64,000 nt of DNA from Kitasatospora humi (GCF_020907985.1 NZ_JAJJPA010000037.1:1-64000), one strand, 5' to 3'; numbered from the stretch's first letter, positions 8,484 to 16,981 are shown. Notes: generated by a model from the sequence alone, not told the origin. A program made the numbers and translations.

Positions 8484-8969
8484 GTGAGTAGCACAGCGAG
8501 CGACATGGTGAGTGACGTCTTGAGCGACAGCGATGCTCCGCGCGACAGGGGTGCTTCCCGCGACAGCGGTGCTGCGCGTGGCGGCGGTGCCCTGGACGGT
8601 GGCGATGCTTCGGGTGATCGGGACCAGGGAGCGGGCAAGCAGGCGCTGAGCCTCGACGAGTTGACCCAGCGGCTGGCCCGGTTCGCCGCCGCCCGCCGCT
8701 GGCAGCCGTTCCACACGCCGAAGAACCTGGCGGCAGCGCTGACCGTGGAGGCCGGGGAGCTGCTGGAGATCTTCCAGTGGCTGACGCCGGACCAGGCCGC
8801 GGCGGTGATGGCCGACCCCGAGCAGGCGCACCGCGTACGGGACGAAGTGGCCGATGTGCTGGCCTACTTGCTGCAGTTCTGCGCCGTGGTGCAGGTAGAT
8901 CCGCTGGTGGCGCTGGCGGACAAGATCGACCGCAATGAGTTGCGCTTCCCACCGGCACCGCAGGAGTAG
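8484..8969 (+). CDS. MazG-like nucleotide pyrophosphohydrolase (RS21-C6/dCTPase type)
   Basis: A 161-residue protein whose C-terminal ~105 residues carry the MazG-like helical core: PKNLAAALTVEAGELLEIFQWL (E..E metal ligands) and RDEVADVLAYLLQFC (E..D ligands). Such enzymes hydrolyse non-canonical or excess (d)NTPs to NMP and PPi. The first ~55 residues are an Asp/Ser/Arg-rich low-complexity tail. GTG at 8484 is preferred over GTG at 8460 because GGGAGGGG precedes it at good spacing. It follows the RecF-like ATPase closely, suggesting a nucleotide or DNA maintenance unit. Confidence 0.82.
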   Translation: MSSTASDMVSDVLSDSDAPRDRGASRDSGAARGGGALDGGDASGDRDQGAGKQALSLDELTQRLARFAAARRWQPFHTPKNLAAALTVEAGELLEIFQWLTPDQAAAVMADPEQAHRVRDEVADVLAYLLQFCAVVQVDPLVALADKIDRNELRFPPAPQE

Positions 8970-9030
8970 GGGGCGGTCCGCCGGGGGTGGTTCCGCCGGG
9001 GTGGTCCGCCCCGGCGGGTCCGCCTCGGGC

Positions 9031-9066
9031 TGTGGAGAGTTGTCCACAGGCCCAGGGTTTTCCACA
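9031..9066. promoter_or_regulatory. Cluster of DnaA-box-like sequences
   Basis: TTGTCCACA at 9040-9048 is an exact match to the streptomycete DnaA-box consensus. TTTTCCACA at 9058-9066 differs at one position. TGTGGAGAG at 9031-9039 is a weaker reverse-oriented match, forming TGTGGA-6 nt-TCCACA with the first box. They sit in a 199-bp intergenic gap. DnaA binding and any role in replication control or transcription are inferred. Confidence 0.5.
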
Positions 9067-9107
9067 GGCTCGGCGATGGTGTTCGCGGTCCGCCGCTCAG
9101 GGGCGCA

Positions 9108-9154
9108 CGCTCGATTTTGACGGGTCGGCAGGCCGGCCGACCCGCAATCGAGCG
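9108..9154. repeat. Large inverted repeat / hairpin upstream of the DUF6099 gene
   Basis: Outer arms CGCTCGATT (9108-9116) and AATCGAGCG (9146-9154) enclose inner arms CGGGTCGGC (9121-9129) and GCCGACCCG (9136-9144) with a 6-nt loop. It ends 14 bp before the ATG at 9169, so besides terminating the MazG-like operon it could act in the leader of the next gene. Confidence 0.65.
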
Positions 9155-9168
9155 ACGGGAGCCCGGAC

Positions 9169-9720
9169 ATGGACGCAGTGCGACTGATCAAGAGCGCCCG
9201 GCCGTCACTTGCCGAGGCGCGCTCCCATGACCAGGTGCTGACCGAGGCCTGGCAGGCGGCCCGGCTCACCGAGGCGGTGGGCGGGCTGCTGAGCGATCAC
9301 CGGGACGGCGAGCCGGCCGCCCTCGGCGAGCTGCTGGCTGCGGCGGGCGGGCACGCTCGGGCTCGTTTGGGCGCGGCGGTGGAGTCCGAGACCGGCGCCC
9401 AGGAGCCGCCGCCCGGCCGGGTGCACCGGTTGACCGGCCTCGGCGAGCCGGTGGCGGCCCTGGAGGAGCTGTGCCGGCTGCTCGCCGAGGTGTCGCAGGT
9501 GCTGATCGCGGTCAGCCATGCCTCGCCCGGCCAGTGTGCCTACTGGGCAGCGGTGGACGGGGTGGATGCCGGGGACGAATGCCGGGAGTTGGTGGTCGAG
9601 CTGCTCCGAGTGCTGCGCCGGGCTTCCCGTGAGGCCGAGGGAGCGCCGCCGGAGGAGGCCGACCGGGAGCCGGCCCGGAGTCGGTCGTGGCGGTGCGCCG
9701 ACGGCGCCGCGGCGGTACCG
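9169..9720 (+). CDS. DUF6099 family protein, 3' end uncertain
   Basis: The first ~150 residues (MDAVRLIKSARPSLAEARSH..., ending near ECRELVVELLRVLRRASREA) resemble a conserved streptomycete family I know as DUF6099; its function is unknown. Start ATG is preceded by CGGGAG. No in-frame stop follows until 12972, so the frame runs through a reverse gene and antisense dapD into hen1. The end given is an arbitrary cut before the convergent reverse gene. A stop in another frame at 9630-9632, right after the conserved part, suggests a frameshift or sequence error near 9600-9630. Confidence 0.5.
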
Positions 9721-9722
9721 CG

Positions 9723-9932
9723 CTACCGGGTGGTGGCGCTCTCCGTGGCCGGGTCGTCGGCGCGCTGGTCCACCGCGCGGGCACCGGCGGCCTCCAGATC
9801 CGATCCGAGGTCGGCCAGATCGGCGTTGACCGATGCGAGCATGTCCTGCAACTGCTCCAGGAGGCTTTTTGCGGCGCCGGTCTTGCCGTCGGTGGCGGGG
9901 CGCTGCGGGGTCTGGGGCCTGGGGTCGGTCAT
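9723..9932 (-). CDS. Small hypothetical helical protein
   Basis: A 69-residue reading frame beginning MTDPRPQTPQ, with GGAAGG eight bases upstream of the ATG. The centre (SLLEQLQDMLASVNADLADLGSDLEAAG) is a likely coiled-coil helix with leucines at heptad spacing; the ends are disordered. No family is recognised. It is convergent with the DUF6099 gene and lies downstream of dapD on the same strand, with a terminator between them. Confidence 0.5.
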   Translation of the reverse strand: MTDPRPQTPQRPATDGKTGAAKSLLEQLQDMLASVNADLADLGSDLEAAGARAVDQRADDPATESATTR

Positions 9933-10102
9933 GCGCGGTGCCTTCCGGCTCGGGAGCGCGCGGCCGCGCTCGGACGGCGGTGCCGCCTGGCCGGCCGACA
10001 CCGCAGGGCGGTGGCCCCGCCGATCCAACGAACCCCGGTGGGCGCTGGTCACCGGTTCGGCGGTGCGCTCAGTCCACCGAGTGATGCCGCGTCATCGCAG
10101 GC

Positions 10103-10141
10103 CGCGAGCCCCGGCAGGGGTGAACATCGCCGGGGCTCGCG
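10103..10141. terminator. dapD terminator
   Basis: Perfect 13-bp stem, CGCGAGCCCCGGC (10103-10115) against GCCGGGGCTCGCG (10129-10141), with a 13-nt loop, placed just after the dapD stop on the reverse strand. Confidence 0.75.
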
Positions 10142-10164
10142 GGTGGTCGCCAGGTGGCCGGCCG

Positions 10165-11157
10165 TCAGTTGTGCGCGTGGAGGTCCGCGTTCAGGCCGCC
10201 CCAGGAGCCGGAGCGGACGATCACCTCGACGGCGCCGGACTGCGAGTTGCGGCGGAACAGCAGGTTGTCCTGCCCCGACAGTTCGAGGGCCTTGGCCACC
10301 GTGCCGTCCGGGGCGGTGACCCGGGTGCCGGCGGTGACGTAGAGGCCGGCCTCGACCACGCAGTCGTTGCCCAGCGAGATGCCGATGCCCGCGTTGGCGC
10401 CGAGCAGGCAGCGCTCGCCCACCGAGACGACCTGCTTGCCGCCGCCCGACAGGGTGCCCATGATCGAGGAGCCGCCGCCGACGTCGCTGTGGTCGCCGAC
10501 CACCACACCGGCGCTGATCCGGCCCTCGACCATGGAGGTGCCCAGGGTGCCGGCGTTGAAGTTGACGAAGCCCTCGTGCATCACGGTCGTACCGGCGGCC
10601 AGGTGCGCGCCCAGCCGGACCCGGTCCGCGTGTGCGATCCGCACGCCGCTCGGGGCCACGTAGTCGGTCATCCGGGGGAACTTGTCGATCCCGTAGACGG
10701 CCAGCTGACCGCCCTCGGCACGGACCGCCAGGCGGGCCTGCTCGACCAGGTCCACCGGCACCGGGCCGATGCTGGTCCACGCCACGTTGGCCAGCAGACC
10801 GAAGATGCCGTCCAGGTTCTGCCCGTGCGGCCGGACCAGCCGGTGGCTCAGCAGGTGAAGGCGCAGGTAGACGTCGTGGGCGTCCAGCGGCTTCTCGTCC
10901 AGCGAGGCGATGGTGGTGCGCACGGCGACCACCTCGACGCCGCGGCGGGCGTCGTTGCGCAGCGCCTGGGCGGCGCCGGCGCCGAGCTCGGCCGTGGCCT
11001 GCTCGGCGGTCAGCCGGACGGTGCCGGCCGGGCCGGGCTCGGCGGACAGCACGGGGGAGGGGAACCAGGTGTCGAGCACGGTGCCGTCGGCGGCGATGGT
11101 CGCCAGGCCCGCGGCCACCGCGCCGCGGGGGGCGGAGGAGGTCGTTTCAGCAGTCAC
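10165..11157 (-). CDS. dapD: 2,3,4,5-tetrahydropyridine-2,6-dicarboxylate N-succinyltransferase
   Basis: The 330-residue enzyme succinylates tetrahydrodipicolinate in the lysine/meso-diaminopimelate pathway, which feeds peptidoglycan. The C-terminal half is a left-handed beta-helix with hexapeptide repeats (ISAGVVVGDHSDVGGGSSIMGTLSG, ERCLLGANAGIGISLGNDC). Length matches the actinobacterial DapD type. GTG at 11157 is chosen because TACGGT lies exactly seven bases upstream, implying a leaderless transcript; GTG at 11166 is the alternative. It is divergent from hen1 and stands alone as in other streptomycetes. Confidence 0.92.
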   Translation of the reverse strand: MTAETTSSAPRGAVAAGLATIAADGTVLDTWFPSPVLSAEPGPAGTVRLTAEQATAELGAGAAQALRNDARRGVEVVAVRTTIASLDEKPLDAHDVYLRLHLLSHRLVRPHGQNLDGIFGLLANVAWTSIGPVPVDLVEQARLAVRAEGGQLAVYGIDKFPRMTDYVAPSGVRIAHADRVRLGAHLAAGTTVMHEGFVNFNAGTLGTSMVEGRISAGVVVGDHSDVGGGSSIMGTLSGGGKQVVSVGERCLLGANAGIGISLGNDCVVEAGLYVTAGTRVTAPDGTVAKALELSGQDNLLFRRNSQSGAVEVIVRSGSWGGLNADLHAHN

Positions 11158-11280
11158 ATCGTGCACCGTAACCAATTCCGGTCCGGGCTGCCGAAACGGC
11201 TCGGGCGGTGGACCGGTGCTGCGGGCCCACCGGGCAAATTCGGGTGCCGGGCGACCGTGCCGCCCGGGATACTCCGGTGG

Positions 11281-12972
11281 GTGTTCATCTCGATTACCAC
11301 CACCGGTACCGACGCCCAGCCCGCCACCGACCTGGGCTACATGCTGCACAAGCACCCGGAGAAGGTGCAGCAGTTCAGCACCGCGTACGGCGAGGCGACG
11401 GTGTTCTACCCCGAAGTGGGCAACCAGCGCTGCACCGCCGCCCTGCTGCTGGAGGTGGATCCGATCGGGCTGGTCCGCCGGTCTCGCGGCCGGGCACCGA
11501 CCAGCCGGGCCGGGTCGACCGGGGCGGCGGCGCTGGCCCAGTACGTCAACGACCGCACGTACGCCGCTTCCTCGCTGCTCGCCGTAGCCTTGCGCACGGT
11601 CTTCCGCAGCGCGATGAAGGGTGTCTGCGTTCAGCGGCCCGGCCTGGCCGAGCAGCCGAGGCCGCTGACGGTGCTGCTGCCGGCGGTCGCAGCCCAGGGC
11701 GAACCGAGTCGAGCCGATGAGCCGTCGCTGGTCGAGCGGCTCTTCGCCCCGCTGGGGTGGCAGGTCGAGGCCGTGCCGATACCGCTGGACGAGTCCTTCC
11801 CGGAGTGGGGCACCTCGCGCTACCTGCGGCTGGAGCTGACCGGCACGCTGCGGCTGGCCGATGCACTGCAGCACCTCTATGTGCTGCTGCCGGTGCTGGA
11901 CGGTGCCAAGCACTACTGGGTCGCCCCGGACGAGGTGGACAAGCTGCTGGCCGCTGGGGCGGGCTGGCTCGCCGAGCACCCCGAGCGCGCCCTGATCGTC
12001 CGTCGGTACCTGCAGCGGCGCTGGTCACTGGCGAACGAGGCACTGCGCCGACTGGAGCTGGTCCGACTGGCCGAGGCCGAGGAGCGGGAACCGGAGGAGC
12101 TGGACGACGCCATGCCGCCCCAGGGCGACGCCACCGACGAGACCGGCACCGGCGCCGACACCGACGCTGACACCGGGACCGCCGCGCACGCGGACGGCGC
12201 GGATACCGCCGGTGACGCCGGTGACGCAACCGCCGGGGAGCGCCCGCTGCCGCTGGCCGGGCAGCGCCGTGCGGCGATCCTCGACCTGCTGCGAGCCGAC
12301 GGAGCCGCTCGGGTGCTCGATCTCGGTTGCGGTCAGGGCGAGTTGATCGGCGAACTGCTGAAGGTCCGGCAGTTCACCGAGATCCTCGGGGTCGACGTCT
12401 CAGCCGGCGCGCTCGCGGTCGCCGCCCGGCGGCTGCGGCTGCACCGGCTGCCGGAACGTCAGGCCGCCCGGGTCCGGCTGCTCCAGGGCGCGCTGACGTA
12501 CACCAACGCGCGGCTGCGCGGGTACGACGCGGCGGTGCTCTGCGAGGTGATCGAGCACCTGGACGAGGACCGGCTGCCGGCCCTGGAGTACGCCGTGTTC
12601 GGTGCGGCCCACCCGGCCACCGTGCTGGTGACCATGCCGAACGCCGAGTACAACGTGCTTTGGGAGAGCCTGCCGGCCGGTCGGCTCCGGCACGGCGACC
12701 ACCGCTTCGAGTGGGACCGGGCTGCCTTCCGGGCCTGGGCCGAACGGGTCGCGGCCCAGTACGGCTACCGCGTCTCCTTCCAGCCGGTCGGCCCGGACGA
12801 CCCGGAGGTGGGCCCGCCCAGCCAGCTGGCCGCCTTCCGCCAGGCCGAACTGACCGCCGCAACCCAGCCCGGCACCACCCACACCACCCACCCAGCCGCC
12901 CAGCCCGGCACCACCCACACCACCCACCCAGCCGACAGCCCGTCGCGAGCCGCCGAAGGGAGCGACCGATGA
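11281..12972 (+). CDS. hen1: 3'-terminal RNA ribose 2'-O-methyltransferase Hen1
   Basis: The 563-residue protein has the bacterial Hen1 layout. An N-terminal domain (ISITTTGTDAQPATDLGYMLHKHPEK...) that assists ligase activation is followed by a SAM methyltransferase (VLDLGCGQGEL) with Mn-binding residues in E422-x-x-E425-H426 and a His in HGDHRFEW (471-474). It methylates the 2'-OH at the 3' end of cleaved RNA before sealing, protecting the repaired tRNA from re-cleavage. The linker (residues ~275-320) is Asp/Thr/Ala-rich, and the C-terminus has a duplicated QPGTTHTTHPA peptide. GATACT seven bases before the GTG suggests a leaderless mRNA. Its stop overlaps the pnkp start (ATGA). Confidence 0.92.
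   Translation: MFISITTTGTDAQPATDLGYMLHKHPEKVQQFSTAYGEATVFYPEVGNQRCTAALLLEVDPIGLVRRSRGRAPTSRAGSTGAAALAQYVNDRTYAASSLLAVALRTVFRSAMKGVCVQRPGLAEQPRPLTVLLPAVAAQGEPSRADEPSLVERLFAPLGWQVEAVPIPLDESFPEWGTSRYLRLELTGTLRLADALQHLYVLLPVLDGAKHYWVAPDEVDKLLAAGAGWLAEHPERALIVRRYLQRRWSLANEALRRLELVRLAEAEEREPEELDDAMPPQGDATDETGTGADTDADTGTAAHADGADTAGDAGDATAGERPLPLAGQRRAAILDLLRADGAARVLDLGCGQGELIGELLKVRQFTEILGVDVSAGALAVAARRLRLHRLPERQAARVRLLQGALTYTNARLRGYDAAVLCEVIEHLDEDRLPALEYAVFGAAHPATVLVTMPNAEYNVLWESLPAGRLRHGDHRFEWDRAAFRAWAERVAAQYGYRVSFQPVGPDDPEVGPPSQLAAFRQAELTAATQPGTTHTTHPAAQPGTTHTTHPADSPSRAAEGSDR
12865..12932 (+). repeat. 34-bp tandem duplication in the hen1 3' end
   Basis: Two adjacent copies of cagcccggcaccacccacac plus cacccacccagccg, encoding QPGTTHTTHPA twice at the Hen1 C-terminus. 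It lies beyond the methyltransferase fold and is likely a length-variable tail. Confidence 0.8.
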
Positions 12973-15617
12973 CCGAGTCCACCGACCCCACCAGCACCGA
13001 CCCCGGTACCGGTGCCGAGCCGACTGCGTCCGCCCCGGCGGCCCCTCGCCGGCTGCCGGTCACCGACCTCGCCCTGGTGGTGCTGGTCGGCACCAGCGGC
13101 GCGGGCAAGTCCAGCTTCGCCCGCAGGCACTTCGCGGCCACCCAGGTGATCTCCTCCGACTTCTGCCGGGGGCTGGTCTCGGACGACGAGAACGACCAGT
13201 CCGCCTCGGCCGACGCCTTCGACGTTCTGCACTACATCGTCGGCAAGCGGTTGGCGGCCGGCCGGCTCACCGTGGTGGACGCCACCAATGTGCAGCCCGG
13301 CGCCCGCAAGCAGCTGGTCGCGCTGGCCCGGGAGCACGACGTGCTGCCGATCGCCATCGTGCTCGACGTGCCGCCCGGGGTCTGCGTCGAGCGCAACCGC
13401 GCCCGGCCGGAGCGGGACTTCGGCCCGCAGGTGGTCCAGCGCCAGCACCGTGAGCTGCGCCGCTCGTTGAACGGCCTGGAACGTGAGGGCTTCCGACGGG
13501 TGCACCACCTGCGGGGCGAGGCCGAGGTGGCGGCCGCCGAGATCGTGGTGGAGCGACGCTGGAACGACCTGCGGGAGCGCACCGGTCCGTTCGACATCGT
13601 CGGCGACGTCCACGGCTGCCGCGCCGAGCTGGAGACCCTGCTAGACAAGCTCGGCTACCGGCTCGTCCGCGACGAGCAGGGCCGCCCGGTGGACGCGGTG
13701 CCGCCCGCCGGTCGCACCGCCGTGTTCGTCGGCGACCTGGTGGACCGCGGCCCGGACACCCCCGGGGTGCTGCGCCTGGTGATGGGCATGGTGGCCGGCG
13801 GCCACGCGCTCTGCGTGCCCGGCAACCACGAGAACAAGCTCGGTCGGGCGCTGAGCGGCCGACAGGTGACGGTCTCGCACGGACTGCGGGAGTCGCTGGA
13901 CCAGCTCGCTGCCGAGTCGCCGGAGTTCGTCGCCGAAGTGCGGTCCTTCATCCGGGACTTGGTCAGCCACTACGTGCTGGACGAGGGCCGACTGGTGGTC
14001 TGCCACGCCGGCCTGCCGGAGAAGTACCACGGCCGCACCTCCGGCCGGGTCCGCTCGCACGCGCTGTACGGCGACACCACGGGGGAGACCGACGAGTACG
14101 GCCTGCCGGTCCGCTACCCGTGGGCCGAGGAGTACCGGGGCAAGCCGCTGGTGGTGTACGGGCACACTCCGGTGCTGGTCCCCAGCTTCCTCAACAACAC
14201 CATCTGCCTGGACACCGGCGCCGTCTTCGGCGGAAGCCTGACCGCCCTGCGCTACCCGGAGCGGGAGCTGGTCAGCGTCCCCGCCGAGCGGGAGTGGTAC
14301 GCCCCGGTGCGGCCGCTGGTCTCCGATGCGCCGGGCGCCCGGGACGGGCGACCGCTCGACCTGGCGGACGTGATCGGGCGCCGGGCCGTGGAGACCGCCC
14401 TGCACGGCCGGATCGCCGTGCGGGAGGAGAACGCCGCCGCCGCACTGGAAGTGATGAGCCGGTTCGCCCTTGATCCCCGGCTGCTCGCCTACCTGCCGCC
14501 GACCATGGCCCCGAGCCCCACGTCGCAGCGCGAGGGGTACCTGGAGCACCCCGAGGAGGCGTTCGGCAGCTATCTGGCCGCCGGCGTCCGGCAGGTGGTC
14601 TGCGAGGAGAAGCACATGGGCTCGCGGGCCGTGCTGCTGGTCGCGCGGGACGTGGCGGCGCTGGAGCGGCGGTTCGGCGTGGCCGGTCCCGGTGCGATCT
14701 GGACCAGGACGGGACGGGCGTTCCTGGACGACCAGGAGTTGACCGCGGCGGTGCTCGACCGGATCCGGACGGCGGCCGAATCGGCCGGCCTGTTCGACGA
14801 GCTGGCCACCGGCTGGCTGCTGCTCGACGCCGAGCTGCTGCCCTGGTCGCTCAAGGCGGTGGAGCTGTTGCGCCGGCAGTACGCCGCGGTCGGGGCGGCG
14901 GCCGGCGCGGTGCTGCCGGAGGTCCTCGACGCGCTGCGGCTGGCCACCGAGCGGGGCATGGGCGGGCTGGCCGAGCTGACCGAGCGCCAGCGCCGCCGGG
15001 CCGCCGACGCCACCGCCTTCACCGTGGCCTACCGGCGCTACTGCTGGCCGACCGAGGGGCTGACCGGTATCCGGCTGGCGCCGTTCCAGCTGCTGGCCGC
15101 CGAGGGTGCCAACCTGGCGGCGCGGCCGCACGACCGGCACCTGGAGTGGCTGGACCGCCTGGTGGCGGCAGATGCGGCGGCGCACCCAGCCGAGCCGCTG
15201 CTGCGGACCACCGGTCGCCTGCTGGTCGACACCGCCGACGAGGCCTCGACCGCCGCCGCAACCGCCTGGTGGGAGAAGCTCACCGCGGCCGGTGGCGAGG
15301 GCATGGTGGTCAAGCCGCTGGCCTCGGTGGTGCGCGGTGCGGCACGTGAGGGGCGGCCGGGCCGGTTGGTCCAGCCGGGTCTGAAGGTGCGTGGGCGGGA
15401 GTACCTGCGGATCATCTACGGCCCGGACTACACCGAGCACCTGGGGGTGCTGCGCGGGCGGGCGCTGGGCCACAAGCAGTCGCTGGCGCTGCGTGAGTAC
15501 GCGCTGGGCATGGAGGCGCTGGACCGGCTGGCGAACGGTGAGCCGCTCTGGCGGGTGCACGAGCCGGTCTTCGCGGTCCTCGCCCTGGAGTCGGAGCCAG
15601 TGGACCCCCGTCTCTGA
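12969..15617 (+). CDS. pnkp: Polynucleotide kinase-phosphatase (RNA repair, Pnkp)
   Basis: The 882-residue, three-domain RNA end-healing and sealing enzyme is about as long as characterised bacterial Pnkp. The kinase domain has a P-loop GTSGAGKS at 41-48. The metallophosphoesterase has D209/D213/H215 (DIVGDVHG), GDLVDRGPDT and GNHE. The C-terminal RNA ligase has nucleotidyl-lysine K548 in EEKHMGSR, EGMVVKP as motif IV and LKVRGREYLRIIYG as motif V. Together with Hen1 it repairs RNAs cut by ribotoxins: 5'-phosphorylation, 2',3'-phosphate removal, 2'-O-methylation and sealing. It overlaps hen1 by four bases. All catalytic motifs are intact. Confidence 0.95.
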   Translation: MTESTDPTSTDPGTGAEPTASAPAAPRRLPVTDLALVVLVGTSGAGKSSFARRHFAATQVISSDFCRGLVSDDENDQSASADAFDVLHYIVGKRLAAGRLTVVDATNVQPGARKQLVALAREHDVLPIAIVLDVPPGVCVERNRARPERDFGPQVVQRQHRELRRSLNGLEREGFRRVHHLRGEAEVAAAEIVVERRWNDLRERTGPFDIVGDVHGCRAELETLLDKLGYRLVRDEQGRPVDAVPPAGRTAVFVGDLVDRGPDTPGVLRLVMGMVAGGHALCVPGNHENKLGRALSGRQVTVSHGLRESLDQLAAESPEFVAEVRSFIRDLVSHYVLDEGRLVVCHAGLPEKYHGRTSGRVRSHALYGDTTGETDEYGLPVRYPWAEEYRGKPLVVYGHTPVLVPSFLNNTICLDTGAVFGGSLTALRYPERELVSVPAEREWYAPVRPLVSDAPGARDGRPLDLADVIGRRAVETALHGRIAVREENAAAALEVMSRFALDPRLLAYLPPTMAPSPTSQREGYLEHPEEAFGSYLAAGVRQVVCEEKHMGSRAVLLVARDVAALERRFGVAGPGAIWTRTGRAFLDDQELTAAVLDRIRTAAESAGLFDELATGWLLLDAELLPWSLKAVELLRRQYAAVGAAAGAVLPEVLDALRLATERGMGGLAELTERQRRRAADATAFTVAYRRYCWPTEGLTGIRLAPFQLLAAEGANLAARPHDRHLEWLDRLVAADAAAHPAEPLLRTTGRLLVDTADEASTAAATAWWEKLTAAGGEGMVVKPLASVVRGAAREGRPGRLVQPGLKVRGREYLRIIYGPDYTEHLGVLRGRALGHKQSLALREYALGMEALDRLANGEPLWRVHEPVFAVLALESEPVDPRL

Positions 15618-15979
15618 GCGCCCGCCCGTCCCCCGGGGACCGCTACCGGGCGGTGCCCCGGGGCGGAGCCGCCCCCGCCCCCTGTCGGACCGGGCCGGGG
15701 CAACCGACCCCGCCCTCCGGGTCAACCGGCCCGCCCTCCGGGCCGGTTCGGCCCGCCCTCCGGGCCGGGGTCGGCCCACCCTCCGGGCCGGTTCGGGTCG
15801 CCTGGTCGGGCCCGACCAGGCGGTGTCGACCCTTCCCCTCACCACGGTGTCGACCCTTCCCCTCACCACGCCGTCGCCGCCGGGCTCCGCACCGCCTGCC
15901 GTCCCATCGCGCCTCTGTATATAAATTCCAATATCCGTATACTGTTGCCACGTTGATCCCGTCACCCCAGGAGCCCGGC
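15618..15979. other. Repeat-rich intergenic region and argF promoter
   Basis: Four imperfect copies of a ~22-bp unit, core CC(G/A)CCCTCCGGGcc, lie at about 15709-15790. A perfect 20-bp palindrome CCTGGTCGGGCCCGACCAGG (15801-15820) comes next, then two exact tandem copies of a 24-bp unit starting cggtgtcgacccttcccctc (15821-15844, 15845-15868). At 15917-15945 an AT-rich stretch (around tatataaattccaatatcc) is a strong candidate for the argF promoter and perhaps an ArgR site. No gene is seen. Confidence 0.7.
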
Positions 15980-16981
15980 ATGGCCTTGAACCTCAGGAAC
16001 CGGCATTTCCTCAAGGAGCTCGACTTCACCGCCGAGGAGTTCCGCTTCCTGCTGGAGCTGGCCGCCCAGCTCAAGGCCGCCAAGTACGCCGGAACCGAGC
16101 AGCCGCGACTGCGGGGCAGGAACATCGCGCTGGTCTTCGAGAAGACCTCCACCCGCACCAGGTGCGCCTTCGAGGTGGCCGCACACGACCAGGGCGCCGG
16201 CACCACCTACCTCGACCCCTCGGCGTCGCAGATCGGGCACAAGGAGTCGGTGAAGGACACCGCCCGGGTGCTCGGCCGGATGTTCGACGGCATCCAGTAC
16301 CGCGGACACGGGCAGTCAGTGGTCGAGGAGCTGGCCGAGCACGCCGGGGTGCCGGTGTGGAACGGCCTCACCGACGAGTGGCACCCCACCCAGATGCTCG
16401 CCGACATGCTGACCGTCCAGGAGCACAGCGACAAACCGCTGTCCGAGGTCGCGCTGGCCTACCTCGGCGACGCCCGGTACAACATGGGCAACTCGCTGCT
16501 GATCACCGGCGCCCTGCTGGGCCTGGACCTGCGGATCGTCGCCCCGGCGAAGTACTGGCCCACCCAGGAGATCCGCACCTGCGCCGAGCGGCTGGCGCAG
16601 GCCAGCGGCGCCCGGATCACCCTGACCGAGGACGTCGCCGCGGGGGTGGCCGGCGCCGACTTCCTGTACACCGACGTCTGGGTGTCGATGGGCGAGCCCA
16701 AGGAGGTCTGGGCGGAGCGGATCGCCGAGCTCAAGCCCTACCAGGTCTCCATGGACACCGTCAGGGCCACCGGCAATCCGAGGGCGAAGTTCCTGCACTG
16801 CCTGCCGGCCTTCCACGATCTGGGCACCACCGTGGCCCGGCAGCTCCACGAGGCGACGGGGATGGCCGAGCTGGAGTGCACCGACGAGCTGTTCGAGTCC
16901 GAGCACTCCATCGTCTTCGACCAGGCCGAGAACCGCCTGCACACCATCAAGGCGGTCCTGGTGGCGACCCTGGCCGACTGA
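15980..16981 (+). CDS. argF: Ornithine carbamoyltransferase
   Basis: The 333-residue enzyme makes citrulline from ornithine and carbamoyl phosphate in arginine synthesis. Carbamoyl-phosphate motif STRTRC, ornithine loop and HCLPAFHD are all present. It is of the longer E. coli ArgI/ArcB-like type (WNGLTDEWHPTQMLAD; FDQAENRLHTIKA). ATG at 15980 follows CAGGAG; upstream codons in the same frame are repeat DNA. It is monocistronic, not in an arg cluster, and no arginine deiminase gene adjoins it, so a biosynthetic role is favoured over a catabolic one. Confidence 0.93.
   Translation: MALNLRNRHFLKELDFTAEEFRFLLELAAQLKAAKYAGTEQPRLRGRNIALVFEKTSTRTRCAFEVAAHDQGAGTTYLDPSASQIGHKESVKDTARVLGRMFDGIQYRGHGQSVVEELAEHAGVPVWNGLTDEWHPTQMLADMLTVQEHSDKPLSEVALAYLGDARYNMGNSLLITGALLGLDLRIVAPAKYWPTQEIRTCAERLAQASGARITLTEDVAAGVAGADFLYTDVWVSMGEPKEVWAERIAELKPYQVSMDTVRATGNPRAKFLHCLPAFHDLGTTVARQLHEATGMAELECTDELFESEHSIVFDQAENRLHTIKAVLVATLAD

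Noticed and set aside
13641..15965. 774-codon reverse open frame opposite pnkp
   Set aside because: Shadow of the pnkp coding strand and the repeat region; no start signal or domain.
15980..16981. Catabolic arcB instead of argF
   Set aside because: The sequence type is shared by both, but there is no arcA/arcC or transporter nearby; biosynthetic argF is the better call, with the ambiguity noted.
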